Of a DNA stretch of 64,000 nucleotides, positions 23,601 to 33,922 are shown piece by piece. A program made the position numbers and the translations under genes. The stretch is from Mrakia gelida. Taxonomy: Eukaryota > Basidiomycota > Tremellomycetes > Cystofilobasidiales > Mrakiaceae. Under the pieces are notes generated by a model, which did no database searches, was not told the origin of the DNA, and saw only the letters and a list, made by a program, of their open reading frames with translations. Numbering within the stretch: the first letter of the stretch is position 1; each line of letters opens with the position of its first letter. The DNA is taken from NCBI GenBank assembly GCA_024345305.1, contig BRON01000001.1, positions 2,666,001-2,730,000 of the forward strand, written 5' to 3'.

Positions 23601-25611
23601 CCTCGACGAGCATCTCGCGTCCATCAACGCTGGAGCTGGCGTCCTCGGAACGATCATGGATGGATCCGTCGAGGAGAGGAGTGCTTTCGTCTCGGTCGTC
23701 AACCAGGCTCGTTCGGCGATCCACGCTTCGTTGGGAACTTGGGCTCAGGCGTTCAAAGTTGAGATGGGAACGACGACCGACGCGTTGATGGAGAAGGCGG
23801 ATGAGAGCCTTGGAGAAGTGAGTTCTTCCTCTCCTTGCTGCTGCTCTCGAGCCTGGGACCGAGCTGACTATCTTTCCTCTCGATTTTCTCGGCGATGCAG
23901 GTATCCCGGCCGCTGAACGAAGCCGTCTCTTCGCTCGACTCGATGGTCGTCGACGTGCGACAACACGTCGAAGCCCAGAAGCAGTCTCTCGACTCGAACA
24001 CCGATCTCTTGGCTAGCGCTGTGGATGAGGAGGTAAGGTCCCGTACTTTCCTATCCTCTCCCACCTCAGACACTCCGCTGATCCCCATTTCCTCGCTCGC
24101 TCGTCTCCCTTCCAGATCCAACGCCTCTCCGACTCGGACTCCTCCATCGCCTCCCTCATCGACTCCCAGAAGGCCGCTCTCCTGGATTTCCAAGCTCGGA
24201 TCTCCTCCGTCGTCGCCGACTTCATCACCACCCAGACCCAGCAACTCGTCTCCGCTCGAACTCAAGCTCAGGCTCAACGACAACTCAGCGAGAACCGGAT
24301 CCGAGCGATGCAGGTCGCTCATCAGCAGACTTCTTCGAAGGCCATCGAAAACGGAGAGAGTCTGAGCTCGAGGTTGGACGACCTCGAGAGTCGAGTCGCT
24401 CAGATCTCGCAGTCTGGATCGCAGGTGAGTTGGCCTGCTTGTTCGTTTGTTTTCGCGTTCGAAGAGCTCAGTCCTGACGACGCGTCTTCCCTTTTGATCT
24501 CTACTCCCCAGGCCGTCACCATCGCTTCCACCGAGCTTAGGTCCGGTCTCGCCAGTATTTCAGAGGTCGCATCCGCATCCCTCGACGTCGAGATGACCGA
24601 TATCGAGCAACACTTCGTTGAGATGGCTCAGGCGTCGGAGAAATGTGCGTTTGCTTACCCTTTCTTGCTCGAGCTTCTCTCGGGACACGTACTAACTCGA
24701 GCGCCCCTTCTGTCTTCTCTCACAGCCTCGAGTCGAGCTTCCAAGTCCCACAAGAAGTTCAAGACCGCTCTCCAGTCTCTCGCCTCCGGATCTCAAGCGT
24801 CGCACTCGAACTCTCGACAGGGTCTCGAGGAGGTTCGACTCGATGTCGAGCAGACTACCTCGCAGATCTCGTCCTCCGTGAGTATCTTATGCACTCCTCG
24901 CCTCTTTTAACCCACCGAGCTGACCTTCCCTTCTCCCTGTCACTCTCACAGTACGCCTCCACCTCCTTCAACCTTCAATCCTTCCACTCCACCTCCTTCT
25001 CCTCCCTCTCCACCCTCCGCGACTCGACCCACACCTTCCTCAACTCGGTGGCCGAAGACGTTTCCACCGGATCAACTCCTCGCAAACGTGTCTGGGACGT
25101 TCAAGAGCACTGGGAACGAAGCGGATCTCGCTCGGACGTCGTCGAGAAGTACCAACGCGTCAAACTCCAAGGAGGATCGATGCTGGGCGAGCTTCCACAA
25201 GACGTCGATGACGACCTTGCCAGGTCCGTTGGGAGCTCCTCGCAGGCTTCGACGCTCGGAGAACAACCTCAGCAGCTCGTCGACGGGTACCAGAAGGGCA
25301 GGAGCGGAGGAGGAGGAGTCAGTGCCTCGTCGTCGAGAGGATCGTCGCCATCGACGGAGGATCAGATCCTTCAAGTCGCTGCTGCTCTTCCACCACCTCC
25401 CCCTCCTACCCTCGTCGTCCCCCAACCTCAACCACCAACTCTCAAATCCTCAGCCTCGTCGGCGTCCCTGTCGTCGTCGATGAAGATGCCGAAGGGAGGG
25501 CTGGGGAAGTCAGCGAGGGAGCGAGCGCCCAGTGGAGAGGCTCTCGTTGAGAGTAGGACCAACATCCCTAGGACTGGTGGTGGGACGATTGGACGAGGAG
25601 GGAGGAGGTAG
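20682..25611 (+). CDS. Kinesin-5 (BimC/Eg5) spindle motor, 1255 aa, 13 exons
   Basis: Exons 20682-21043, 21234-21515, 21599-22012, 22129-22365, 22470-22704, 22829-23264, 23324-23499, 23578-23817, 23901-24032, 24116-24424, 24512-24644, 24726-24877 and 24952-25611 join in phase. The motor domain (about residues 115-480) has the P-loop GQTGTGKT (about 208-215, split by an intron), the switch I motif SSRSH (about 352) and the switch II motif DLAGSE. A neck coil with [17 protein letters not shown] follows, then a long stalk. Near residue 1077 is [11 protein letters not shown], a BimC box whose Thr is a CDK site that recruits kinesin-5 to the spindle. This marks it as the tetrameric plus-end motor that pushes spindle poles apart. 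The N-terminal about 115 residues and C-terminal tail are Ser/Gly/Pro-rich. The donor at 23265 is GTTCGA. Confidence 0.93.
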
Positions 25612-26145
25612 CTTTCGTCGTTCTGTGTTCGGGTTTCCCTTCTTTCGCTCGTTTTTCTTCTTCTTTCTTCACGCGCCACCCACCTCTTTCGTTCGTCACT
25701 GAACTAGTTCGGGTTATCACTCTCGTTTTATCTCTCTCTCTCTCGTCGCCTTGACTTTCCTTGCCTCTCCCTCTTTCTCGCGAAGCTTCTCCCACGTCGC
25801 TCACTCTAGCTTTTTCGTGTCTTCGGTTTCGTTCTCTCATTCGCTTTCTCGTTCGCCATCGGTCTCCTCTTGCCTTGCTCTACATATCGGGTCTTGCTAG
25901 AGACTCCTAATACCCATCGCTCTTCTGCGCCGGTCGAGAAGGAACGGAGAAGGGAAAGGCGGAGAGACTCGAGTGCGACGCGTCGAGGTCGAGGTCGAAC
26001 TTCCCCTCTCGTTTGCAGATTGAAGCGAAAGGCGGCCTGTGAATCAGTGCGACGATCCAAAAAGTGAGGTGGGTGCCTAGAAAAGAGGGCTAAGCCGTGA
26101 ACGACTGGACGGAAAACTAGAGCTAGAGATGGAGACGCGTCGAAA
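25612..26145. other. Convergent intergenic region
   Basis: The 3' flanks of the kinesin-5 gene (plus) and the LURP-one-like gene (minus) meet here. Two GACGCGTC palindromes lie near 25978 and 26134. I see no gene. Confidence 0.5.
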
Positions 26146-27188
26146 TCAATGCCGCTCGTTGAACGCCTCGTCGAACGCGATACAGAAGGACGCTATCAGA
26201 GAGATGTCTACTCCTGCTGGAATCGTCACTTGGTCTGTGTAAACGAAAGTTGCGGGAGAGAGGAGGGGAGGGGGGGGGGGGTTGATCAATTTTGGGCTCA
26301 TCGACGCGTCGTCGTCGTTTCCTTGTCTCTCCCCTCCTCCACCTCTTTAGCCTCCTCATGAAGACGAAGTGAAAGGATCGAATGACTCACAAGTCTGAGC
26401 CCCCAGATACTCCCTCGCGAAAGCCTTCCCTACGTTCTCGCTCTTCCGAGCGATCGTCGCGACGGGACGTTGTTGAGTTCCCTTTTCTCCCATTCGGATC
26501 TCTGCTGATCCACCGAACATGTCTCCCTCAAGAGATAGAGTGACGAGGGCACCATCGGAGGTGTTGGTGAAGGTCCCGATCATTTTGGATCCCCCTGTGA
26601 AAGCGGAAAGCGAAAGGAGGAGCGGGAGAGCGAGGGGGAAAAGATTAACGTCGGTGTCGAGCAAACGAGGGAAGAGGAAGAGAGAGAAGCAGCAAGAAGA
26701 AACTCACAACCCCACTTGGCCTGCATCTTAAATAGGAGCTTGTCCTCCGGAGAAGTCGCGTGGATGTCTGCGAGGATTCCGTTGGCTTTGTTTTCGAGCT
26801 TGAAGAGGACTCGTCCGGAGCTGTCTTTGATCTCTAAGAAGACAGAGACCCAACCGAGGAACGAAAGAGCCCGTCAGCTCGAGATGGATGCAAGCTTCCA
26901 CCGCTCGCTGAGAACGGAAGAGAAAGAAGCTTTCGAAGGAGGGAAGAGCTCGCGCAGTGACTCACCTTTCTTGTTCCTCAGAATCGACCTAGCAGATCCA
27001 CTGCACAGAAGAGCGACCGTCCCATGGATGTCCTTGATCTCGAAGTCATCTCCTGACCAGCTTGAGAGCTTCTCCCTCAGGATGAGGACCGTCTCGGTGG
27101 GCATGCAGAAGGAGAGGTCGACGCCGAGAGGTGGGCTGAAAGGTTCGAGAGGACCGGAGGGTTGGAGGGTTGTTGAGAAGATGCCCAT
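26146..27188 (-). CDS. LURP-one/tubby C-terminal-like (DUF567) protein, 213 aa
   Basis: Exons 27188-26966, 26833-26708, 26594-26391 and 26234-26146 (minus) join in phase. The fold signature of LURP-one-related proteins is visible: LREKLSSWSGDDFEIKDIHG, then EIKDSSGRVLFKLENK, LLFKMQAKWG, ATIARKSEN and the C-terminal amphipathic helix VTIPAGVDISLIASFCIAFD, which in the family is buried in a 12-stranded barrel shared with Tubby and phospholipid scramblases. The length fits. The cellular role of fungal members is unknown. The last intron carries a run of about 11 C (coding strand) 20-30 nt before its acceptor. Confidence 0.8.
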
Positions 27189-27879
27189 GGATGGTTGATG
27201 GTTTGGGGGCTAGCTTGAAGGGTGAACTGACTGAGTCGGAAAAGTTGCGGGGGGAGGGAAGAAGAAGAAGGAGATGCAAAAGAGGTTCGTGGTGGTCGTT
27301 AGAAGGTGAGCTTCGAAGATGGGCGCGGAACGGTTGAAGAGAACAGGACGGCCGCAGCAGAACAAAAGCAGTGCTGCTCGTCATGCCGAGCGGCGATGTC
27401 TGTTTCCCCTGGACGAGGATCGTTCGAAAAAGAGGAAGGAGAGTCGGAACTTCGTCGAACTGTGAGGTGAGCACGAGAGGAAGGAAGCAACCGCGGCGAG
27501 ACGACGCGTCGAAAGCTGTGGCCGTCCATCGACTTACAGCAAGGTGACGAGAAATGTGCAGATCTTCCCGTCAAGATCTCGTGTAAGCTCAAGTTCGCAT
27601 GGGCCTCTCGTCTCCAGCTACCCCTCCACTGGCTCCGGAGAAGACCTTTCATTGCGATTCATCGAGCGACCGACCGAAACAGACTGTACAAGCGAGACAG
27701 AGAGAGCGTATGAACTAAACAGCAGCTAAACGAAGTTGGGCGGTTGAGTTTTGGATGCGAAGAGTGAGAAGAGATGAGATGCAAGCGAAGATCGAGATGG
27801 GAGAGAAACAAAGGTGAAGGGTGGAGTAGAGATGGGTCGCGAAAACGAATCCGAAACGAGGCGAGGGTAAGATCTAGTC
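27189..27879. other. Intergenic region between LURP-one-like and m-AAA protease genes
   Basis: About 690 bp hold the promoter of the LURP-one-like gene and the 3' flank of the protease gene. A GTGAGC donor-like and a CAG acceptor-like site suggest a possible 5' UTR intron, but no coding frame is convincing. Confidence 0.4.
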
Positions 27880-30800
27880 CTAGATAACGTCGACGGCCTT
27901 GGAAGCGGCGATAGCTCCTTCTGGGAGATCGGTGACTCCCTCGATGCTGCAAGAACGAAAAGAAAGCGAGAGGAGAGGGGAAGAAGGTCAGTGGCGGAAC
28001 GCGACGCGACGAGAGAGAGAGCGAGAAAAGAAGAGAGAATGGAGGACTCACGGAGGAGGGATCTCGACCTTCTTGTCCTTGTTCTTTCCCTGCTGGTTCT
28101 TATCCATCCAGTCGTCCTGCACGAGCGCGAAACGAAATGAAGGAAGGAGAAAGAGAGTCAGCGAGGGGGAGCGTCGAACGAAACGACGAAGGAAGAGGGA
28201 AACGGAACGAACCATATCGTCCTGGATCTCGAAAGGTCGCTTTCCGAGGAGTTCGACCATGGCTTCACTGGTAAGCGTCGAAAAGAGAAATCGAGAGTCA
28301 GTTCTCGAGTCGAGAAGAAAGAAGAAAGGAAGCGAGACGAACCGAGTCAACACCTCCTTCTCGAGCAACCTCTTCGCGACGATCTCGACCTGATCCCTCT
28401 TCTCGGTGAGGAGCACTCGGGTCCGTTCTCGAGCGATCTGGACGAGTTTCCTGACCTGAACAACAGCGAAAAGAAAAGACGAGGGAAGGGGAAAAAAAAA
28501 AACGAGTCAGTTCGTTCGCTTGTCTCGTACTCGAACGCGTCGAACCAGCCTCGCGTCTTCTCACTCACCTCATCATCCAACATCTGCCCCGTCTTCTCAC
28601 TGAAAGGCTTCTGGAACCCTTCGTTATCCTGTCTTCCGTACGACACGGGTCCGATGGTCTCGTTCATTCCGTAGTTGGAGCAGATCTCGAACGCCATCTT
28701 GGTGACTTTTTGAAGATCGTCCTGGGCTCCGGTGGTGATCCTCTTGAAGAAGATCTCCTCGGCGACTCGACCTCCGAGGGTCATGCACATCCGATCCATG
28801 AGCTGCTCGGTCGAGTAGAGGAAACGTTCCTTCGGGAGGTACTGCAGAGCGCGAAAGGAGAGGAGGGGGGGGGGGGAAGGTCAGTTCGACGCGTCGAGAA
28901 ACGAACGAGACGAAGAGGAGAGGAGAGAGAACGATGGACAAACCTGAGCGTATCCGAGAGCACCAACTCCCCGAGGGATGATGGAAACCTTGAGCAGAGG
29001 GTCTGCGTGCTCGAGGAACCATCCACAGACGGCATGTCCAGCCTCGTGGTAAGCGACGGTGGTCTTCTCCTCCTTCCCCAACACCCTACTCTTCCTCTCC
29101 AACCCAACGATGACCCTCTCAATCGCAGTCTCGAAATCCTTATCCTCAATCGCCTTCCCATCCCTCCTCGCGCAATGCAACGCCGCCTCGTTACACACGT
29201 TGGCGATATCGGCTCCAGAGAATCCAGGCGTGAGCAAGGCGAGCTTCTCCGAGATGTTGGTCGCGTCGCAGTTCTTGTGGAGGGTGAGAGGGCCGAGGTG
29301 AACCATGAAGATCTGACGACGACCTCCTACGTCCGGTCGGTCGATAGCGATGTGTCGATCGAACCTTCCTGGTCGCATGAGTGCTGGATCGAGGACGTCC
29401 GCTCGGTTGGTTCCTGCGAGGACGACGATGGATTCGTTGGATCCGAACCCGTCCATCTCGACGAGAAGCTGGTTGAGCGTCGACTCCCTCTCGTCGTTCC
29501 CTCCGAAGGATCCTCCCTTCCCTCGAGCCTTTCCGATGGCGTCGATCTCGTCGATGAAGATGATGCAGGGAGCGTTCTTCTTGGCGGTGGCGAAGAGGTC
29601 TCGAACCCTGGAGGAACCGACTCCGACGAACATCTCGACGAACTCGGATCCGGAGACGGAGAAGAAGGGGACGCCGGCTTCTCCAGCGGTGGCTTTGGCG
29701 ATGAGCGTCTTTCCGGTTCCGGGAGGTCCGGAGAGGATGGCTCCTCGAGGGATCTTGGCTCCGAGGGCGAGGAAGCGAGCGGGTTGCTTGAGGAACTTGA
29801 CGAACTCCATGATTTCCTGAGGGGTGGAAGGGGTCGAGGAGATGGGACGAGAAGAGAGAAAGGAGAGAGAAAGAGTCAGCACGTCGATTGCGACGAGGAA
29901 GAGGTCGAGCGAGTCGAGGAAGTGAGAGGCGAGACGAGACGAGACGAGACGACGAACCTCCTTAGCCTCGTCCATTCCAGCGACGTCCTTGAACTTGACC
30001 ATGATGTCCGTCTCCTGGCTGCGAGGCGAGAGCACAACCGAACGGAAGAGATGATCAGCTCAAGCTCAACCTCCCACCACTCAACCCAACCACAACCTCG
30101 CGAGCTCGTCTCGAACTCACTTGAACATCTTCGCCTTACTCTTCCCAACCCCAAAGATCCCTCCCGGCCCTCCACCCTTCCCTCCTCCACCCATCGCCCC
30201 ACTCTTACTCATACTCCACAACAAAATCCCCGAAATGATCAACGTCGGTGCGAGATCCACCACCCACTCCCACCGACTGCTCTCCTCCTTGTACTGCACC
30301 GGAATCCGCTCATGACTCGGGATGCCCAGCTCGTCCTGAGCCTGCTGGAGCTGTCGCTCGAACGAATCGGGCGAGCCGATCTGGAACCAGTAGGAGACGG
30401 TTTGGTTCGAGGAAGGGTTGGAGTTGGCTGGGACGAAGGGAGGAGGGGAAGGAGAGTCGAACTGGGTGTTGGCGATGGTTGAAGAGGAGGAGGTGGTGGA
30501 TCCTTGACCGGGGGTGATGAGGGTTACTTGGGCTCGTTCTTTGTTGATGATGGTTATTTTGGCGACGAGACCTTTGGAGAGGAGGGAGTTGCGGCTGGGC
30601 GAAGCGAAGCGAGCACGAAGGGAGGAGGGAAGGAGGAGAAAGGTGAGCTCGCGAAACGCGGAAGGAGGAAGTCGAAGGAAAGGACTAGATCGATTCGAAG
30701 AAAGAACTCACAACTCCTGGTAGGTAATCTCCCTAACGGGACCCTTGCTTCCATCCCCGCCAACGAAGGTCTGGTAGATGAAGATGGCTCTGCAAACCCA

Positions 30801-31726
30801 AACGAAAGAAAGAGTCAGCTCTCGAATCGAGAAGCGGAAGGACTCGCTCCTTGCTCGAGTCAGGTCGAACGGACTCACCCCATCGAGACCAAGAAAGCAG
30901 TCATCCCTGAAGGAGGTCCACCACCTGCACCCCCCGCTCCTCCTGATCCTGTACCGGACGTGGATCCACCGAAGGAGAAGAAACCTGTTGAGGACTCTGG
31001 GAGGGACTTCTTCGATTTGCCCTTCTTGGAGGACGAGCCCTTCTTGCCCGTCGACGAGCTCTCCTCCTCCTCCCCTTCCTTGACCTCCTCCTTCGCTTCC
31101 TCCTTGACGTCCTCCTCCTCTACGGCAGCGGTTTCCTCCTTCTTAGCAGCCTTCTTGGTCTTGTTTGACTTTGAGCTGCTGCTTTCCGGGTTTCCGAAGA
31201 ATCCCTCGAGGACGAAGGGAGCGTTGGGATCTGCCGTCTTGTCCTCCGTCTCGACATCCTCCTTCTTCTCATCGTCCGTCTTCTTCTCGACGTCCTTCTT
31301 GTCGGATGGTGGAGGCGTAGGAGGAGTGGTAGCTGACGAAGGAGGTTTCTCGATGGAAGAGGGAGTAGGGGAGTCGGGTGCTGGAGGAGGAGGAGTTGAG
31401 GTAGGACCTCCAGTGGAAGGAGGTGAGATCGAGGGATCTCCAGGGAGAGGTGAAGTCTTCTTCGTTCCTCCGATGATCCCTCCCTTTGACGAGCCAGGAA
31501 GGTCGGCTATCGACCGATGCTGGAAGGCGGGGAGAAGGGAAGGCGACCGCGAAGAGGAGGAGAGGGAGAGGGAGGACGGGAGGGCACTGAAGGACCGGAT
31601 CGAGGAAGAAGGGATGACGGACGACGACGACGAGGGAGTTGAAGAAAGAAGGGAGATCGAGCGATGGGAGGTGGATATCGAGGATGCTAACCTCCGAGAG
31701 GTGGTAGAGGATGCTATCCGATGCAT
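27880..31726 (-). CDS. AFG3: Mitochondrial inner-membrane m-AAA protease (Afg3/Yta12 type), 968 aa
   Basis: Exons 31726-30879, 30789-30712, 30594-30121, 30018-29958, 29816-28944, 28841-28569, 28455-28343, 28267-28213, 28116-28052 and 27946-27880 (minus) join in phase. An Arg/Ser-rich mitochondrial presequence ([16 protein letters not shown]) and a Lys/Glu-rich region precede a first membrane segment ([16 protein letters not shown]), the [16 protein letters not shown] intermembrane domain and a second segment ([14 protein letters not shown]). The AAA domain has GPPGTGKT (about 517-524) and IIFIDEIDA. The M41 zinc protease domain has HEAGH (about 744-748). The enzyme degrades misfolded membrane proteins and processes mL32-type substrates in the matrix. 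Whether it is the Afg3 or Yta12 paralogue cannot be told here. A GAGAC-type microsatellite lies in the intron at about 29930-29955. Confidence 0.92.
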
Positions 31727-32019
31727 GATCGGAGAAAGAAAGGAAGGGAGGGGGAGGGTGGAGGGTGAAGGAGAGAGGAGGGAGGACGAGGTCAGCTCGC
31801 TTTCGGCGAGAGAAGGCGAGAGCGCCTGCGTGTCCCCTTGTCGACGAGCTCGGGCTGAAAAGCTCGATCTTTCATGTTTCGTTTGGATGGAGAAAGGGGT
31901 CATGAAGATCGTAAGAAAAAGAGGAGGGATAAGAGACTAGAGAGTGGTGGGTGGCTACAGTAAAGGATAATCGAACAAAAGAGAGAGAAGACCGGTTTCG
32001 ATTCGACGACGCGTTCCGT

Positions 32020-33460
32020 TTAGCCCGGACTAGAGGTGAGGGCTGTAGCTTGCTCGCGAGTCGTGAAGCGGAGGTAGGGCTTGGTGGTGGTGAAGCCTGG
32101 GAAGAGGGCTGTGGGGAGTGGGGCGGAGGGCGGGTGAAGAAGAGGAGCGAAGAAAAGGGGAGGAGCGTGTCAGGGAGAGCGAGGGAGACGTTAACTCGGA
32201 GAGAGACACAACGGCGACGCGACGACTTACTTCGTGCTTCCTCGTCGGAGACGCTGGGATGGATGATGAGAGGGTCGCCTCGCTTCCAGTTGACGGGCGC
32301 TGCGAGAAGAGAAAGGGAGGAGGAAGCTCAGCGGCTCGTTCAACTCGACGCGCGAACGATAGAAGCAAGTGGAAGAAGGCTGCAGAACTCACTGGTGACC
32401 TTGTACTTCTCAGCGACTTGTAGACTGTCGATGACTCGAAGGATCTCCGTGAACTCTCGACCCGTCGATGCAGGGTACGAGATCATGAGTCGGATCACTC
32501 GATGGGTGTCGAGAACGAAGACGGTTCGGACGGTGTAGGACATGCCGGTCTGTCCAGTCCGATCGAGTGGGTAGTGAGATTCGGTCGGAGTGGAGGGCGA
32601 GTAGAAGAAGTAAAGAAGAGGGAGAAAAGGGGGAAAGATAGGAGATTAGGTCAGCTCGCGTCTCCGAAAGGTCGACGCGTCCGTCCGTTCGTTCCCACAA
32701 CTCACGTCGTCCTTGTTCGACTCATCGAGTCCATCGAGCATCGAGTAGAGACGAGCGATTCGTCTATCCTTGTCTCCAATGAGAGGGTAGGACAAGCACG
32801 ACTTGGAGAGCTCGTTGATGTCCTTGATGAAGGCTTGGTGATTCTCAATACTGTCTGCTGACAGACCGACGACTGAGGACGAAAAACGAGTGGATAAGTC
32901 CCATGGGAGATAGTTTGGGCGAGGAGCTGTGTCGCATGCGGAGCAAAGACGAGATGGGAAGGAAAAAGAAGGGGAGGGAGGGAGATGGATCGAAAACTGA
33001 CCTTTCACGTTCCTGGACCTCCACTCCTTCTCGAGTTTGGAGACTTCTCCAAGCTCTGTCGTGCATACAGGCGTGAAATCACCGGGATGAGAGAAGAGGA
33101 CGACCCCTGGTGCACATTGAGACGAAGGGTAGAGTGAAGGGAGCAGAGGGAGGGAGAGGGAAGGAATCAGCTCGCTCGCTTCCGAATCGGTCTCGCCACC
33201 ATCTCCTTTCGTTTGAGCCGAGACAGAAAGATGAGAGAGACGACCTACAGGATCCAGCGCAGAAGTCAGAGAACTTGATGTGGCCGAGAGTACTGTAGGC
33301 ACGAGCGAGCAAGCAAATGGAGAGAAGGAAGGGGGAGTTCAGTGGTGGAACAGGCGAGGGAAGGAAGGGACCTGGTGAGCTCGAGGCTCGGGAAGGTTCC
33401 AACTCACGTCTCAGCTTCGAAGTCAGGAGCGATGGAACCGAGACGGAGAACTGGAGCCAT
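32020..33460 (-). CDS. Peroxiredoxin, 1-Cys/Prx6 type, 227 aa
   Basis: Exons 33460-33408, 33292-33249, 33106-33002, 32872-32706, 32549-32393, 32299-32231 and 32108-32020 (minus) join in phase. The active-site segment [14 protein letters not shown] places the peroxidatic Cys at residue 47, the same number as in animal PRDX6, within the PxxxTxxC motif. The length (227) also fits the Prx6 subfamily, including the C-terminal extension ([19 protein letters not shown], then PVNWKRGDP). It reduces hydroperoxides, probably in the cytosol, since no targeting peptide precedes [17 protein letters not shown]. The exon 2 donor is the unusual GTAGGT, which splits the Trp codon. Confidence 0.92.
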
Positions 33461-33922
33461 GATGGGTTTGATCAGAGGGTAGTGGAGCTTTGTAGGCGGC
33501 TTTGTGGCGGAGAGAAGAAGATGGATGGCCAGGAGAGGAAGATGTGGGTGGGTCGAGAAAGTCGAGCTGATCTCTCTTCTCTCCTCTTCCAGCGCAGCCC
33601 GATGACCGCTTCTGTCTTCCTCCTTTTTCTTCCTCGCCTTCCTAAACACGCGAGAACTATAGGAAGGCGTGTTCGTTGACGGGCTGATAAGACTCCTTGG
33701 ATTTGAGAGAGTCAAGGGGTCGCTCTCCGTCCGAGAAGTTCAAGTTCCTCGGCGCGCGTCGTCTTCTTTCCTTTCGCCGCGAGCTCTCGAAGCCCGTCTC
33801 GTATCATCGTTTCATCAGAAGCTCGTAGATTATATATCAAGCGTATCTCTACCCGAGGGATCAAAACAAAAACAACGCAGCGAGTCAGACGCGACGCGAA
33901 GAGAAGGAAGGCCGTCGACGAC
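33461..33922. other. Intergenic region upstream of the peroxiredoxin gene
   Basis: The 3' flank of the AlkB-like gene and the promoter of the peroxiredoxin gene (both minus). An AT-rich GATATATAATC (minus strand, near 33835) is a possible TATA element, although it lies about 370 bp upstream of the ATG. I see no gene. Confidence 0.4.

Noticed and set aside
26265..26280. Long G run as a possible quadruplex or transposon end
   Set aside because: It is the complement of the pyrimidine tract of the last LURP-one-like intron; no inverted repeats or target duplications flank it.
28710..30482. A 590-codon plus-strand open frame
   Set aside because: It lies antisense to the m-AAA protease, whose conserved motifs (Walker A, HEAGH) are on the minus strand. 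Codon bias in this genome creates long antisense open frames; this one has acidic low-complexity sequence and ignores splice sites.
30504..31940. A 478-codon plus-strand open frame
   Set aside because: It is antisense to the Ser/Pro/Lys/Glu-rich first exon of the m-AAA protease and shows no domain of its own.
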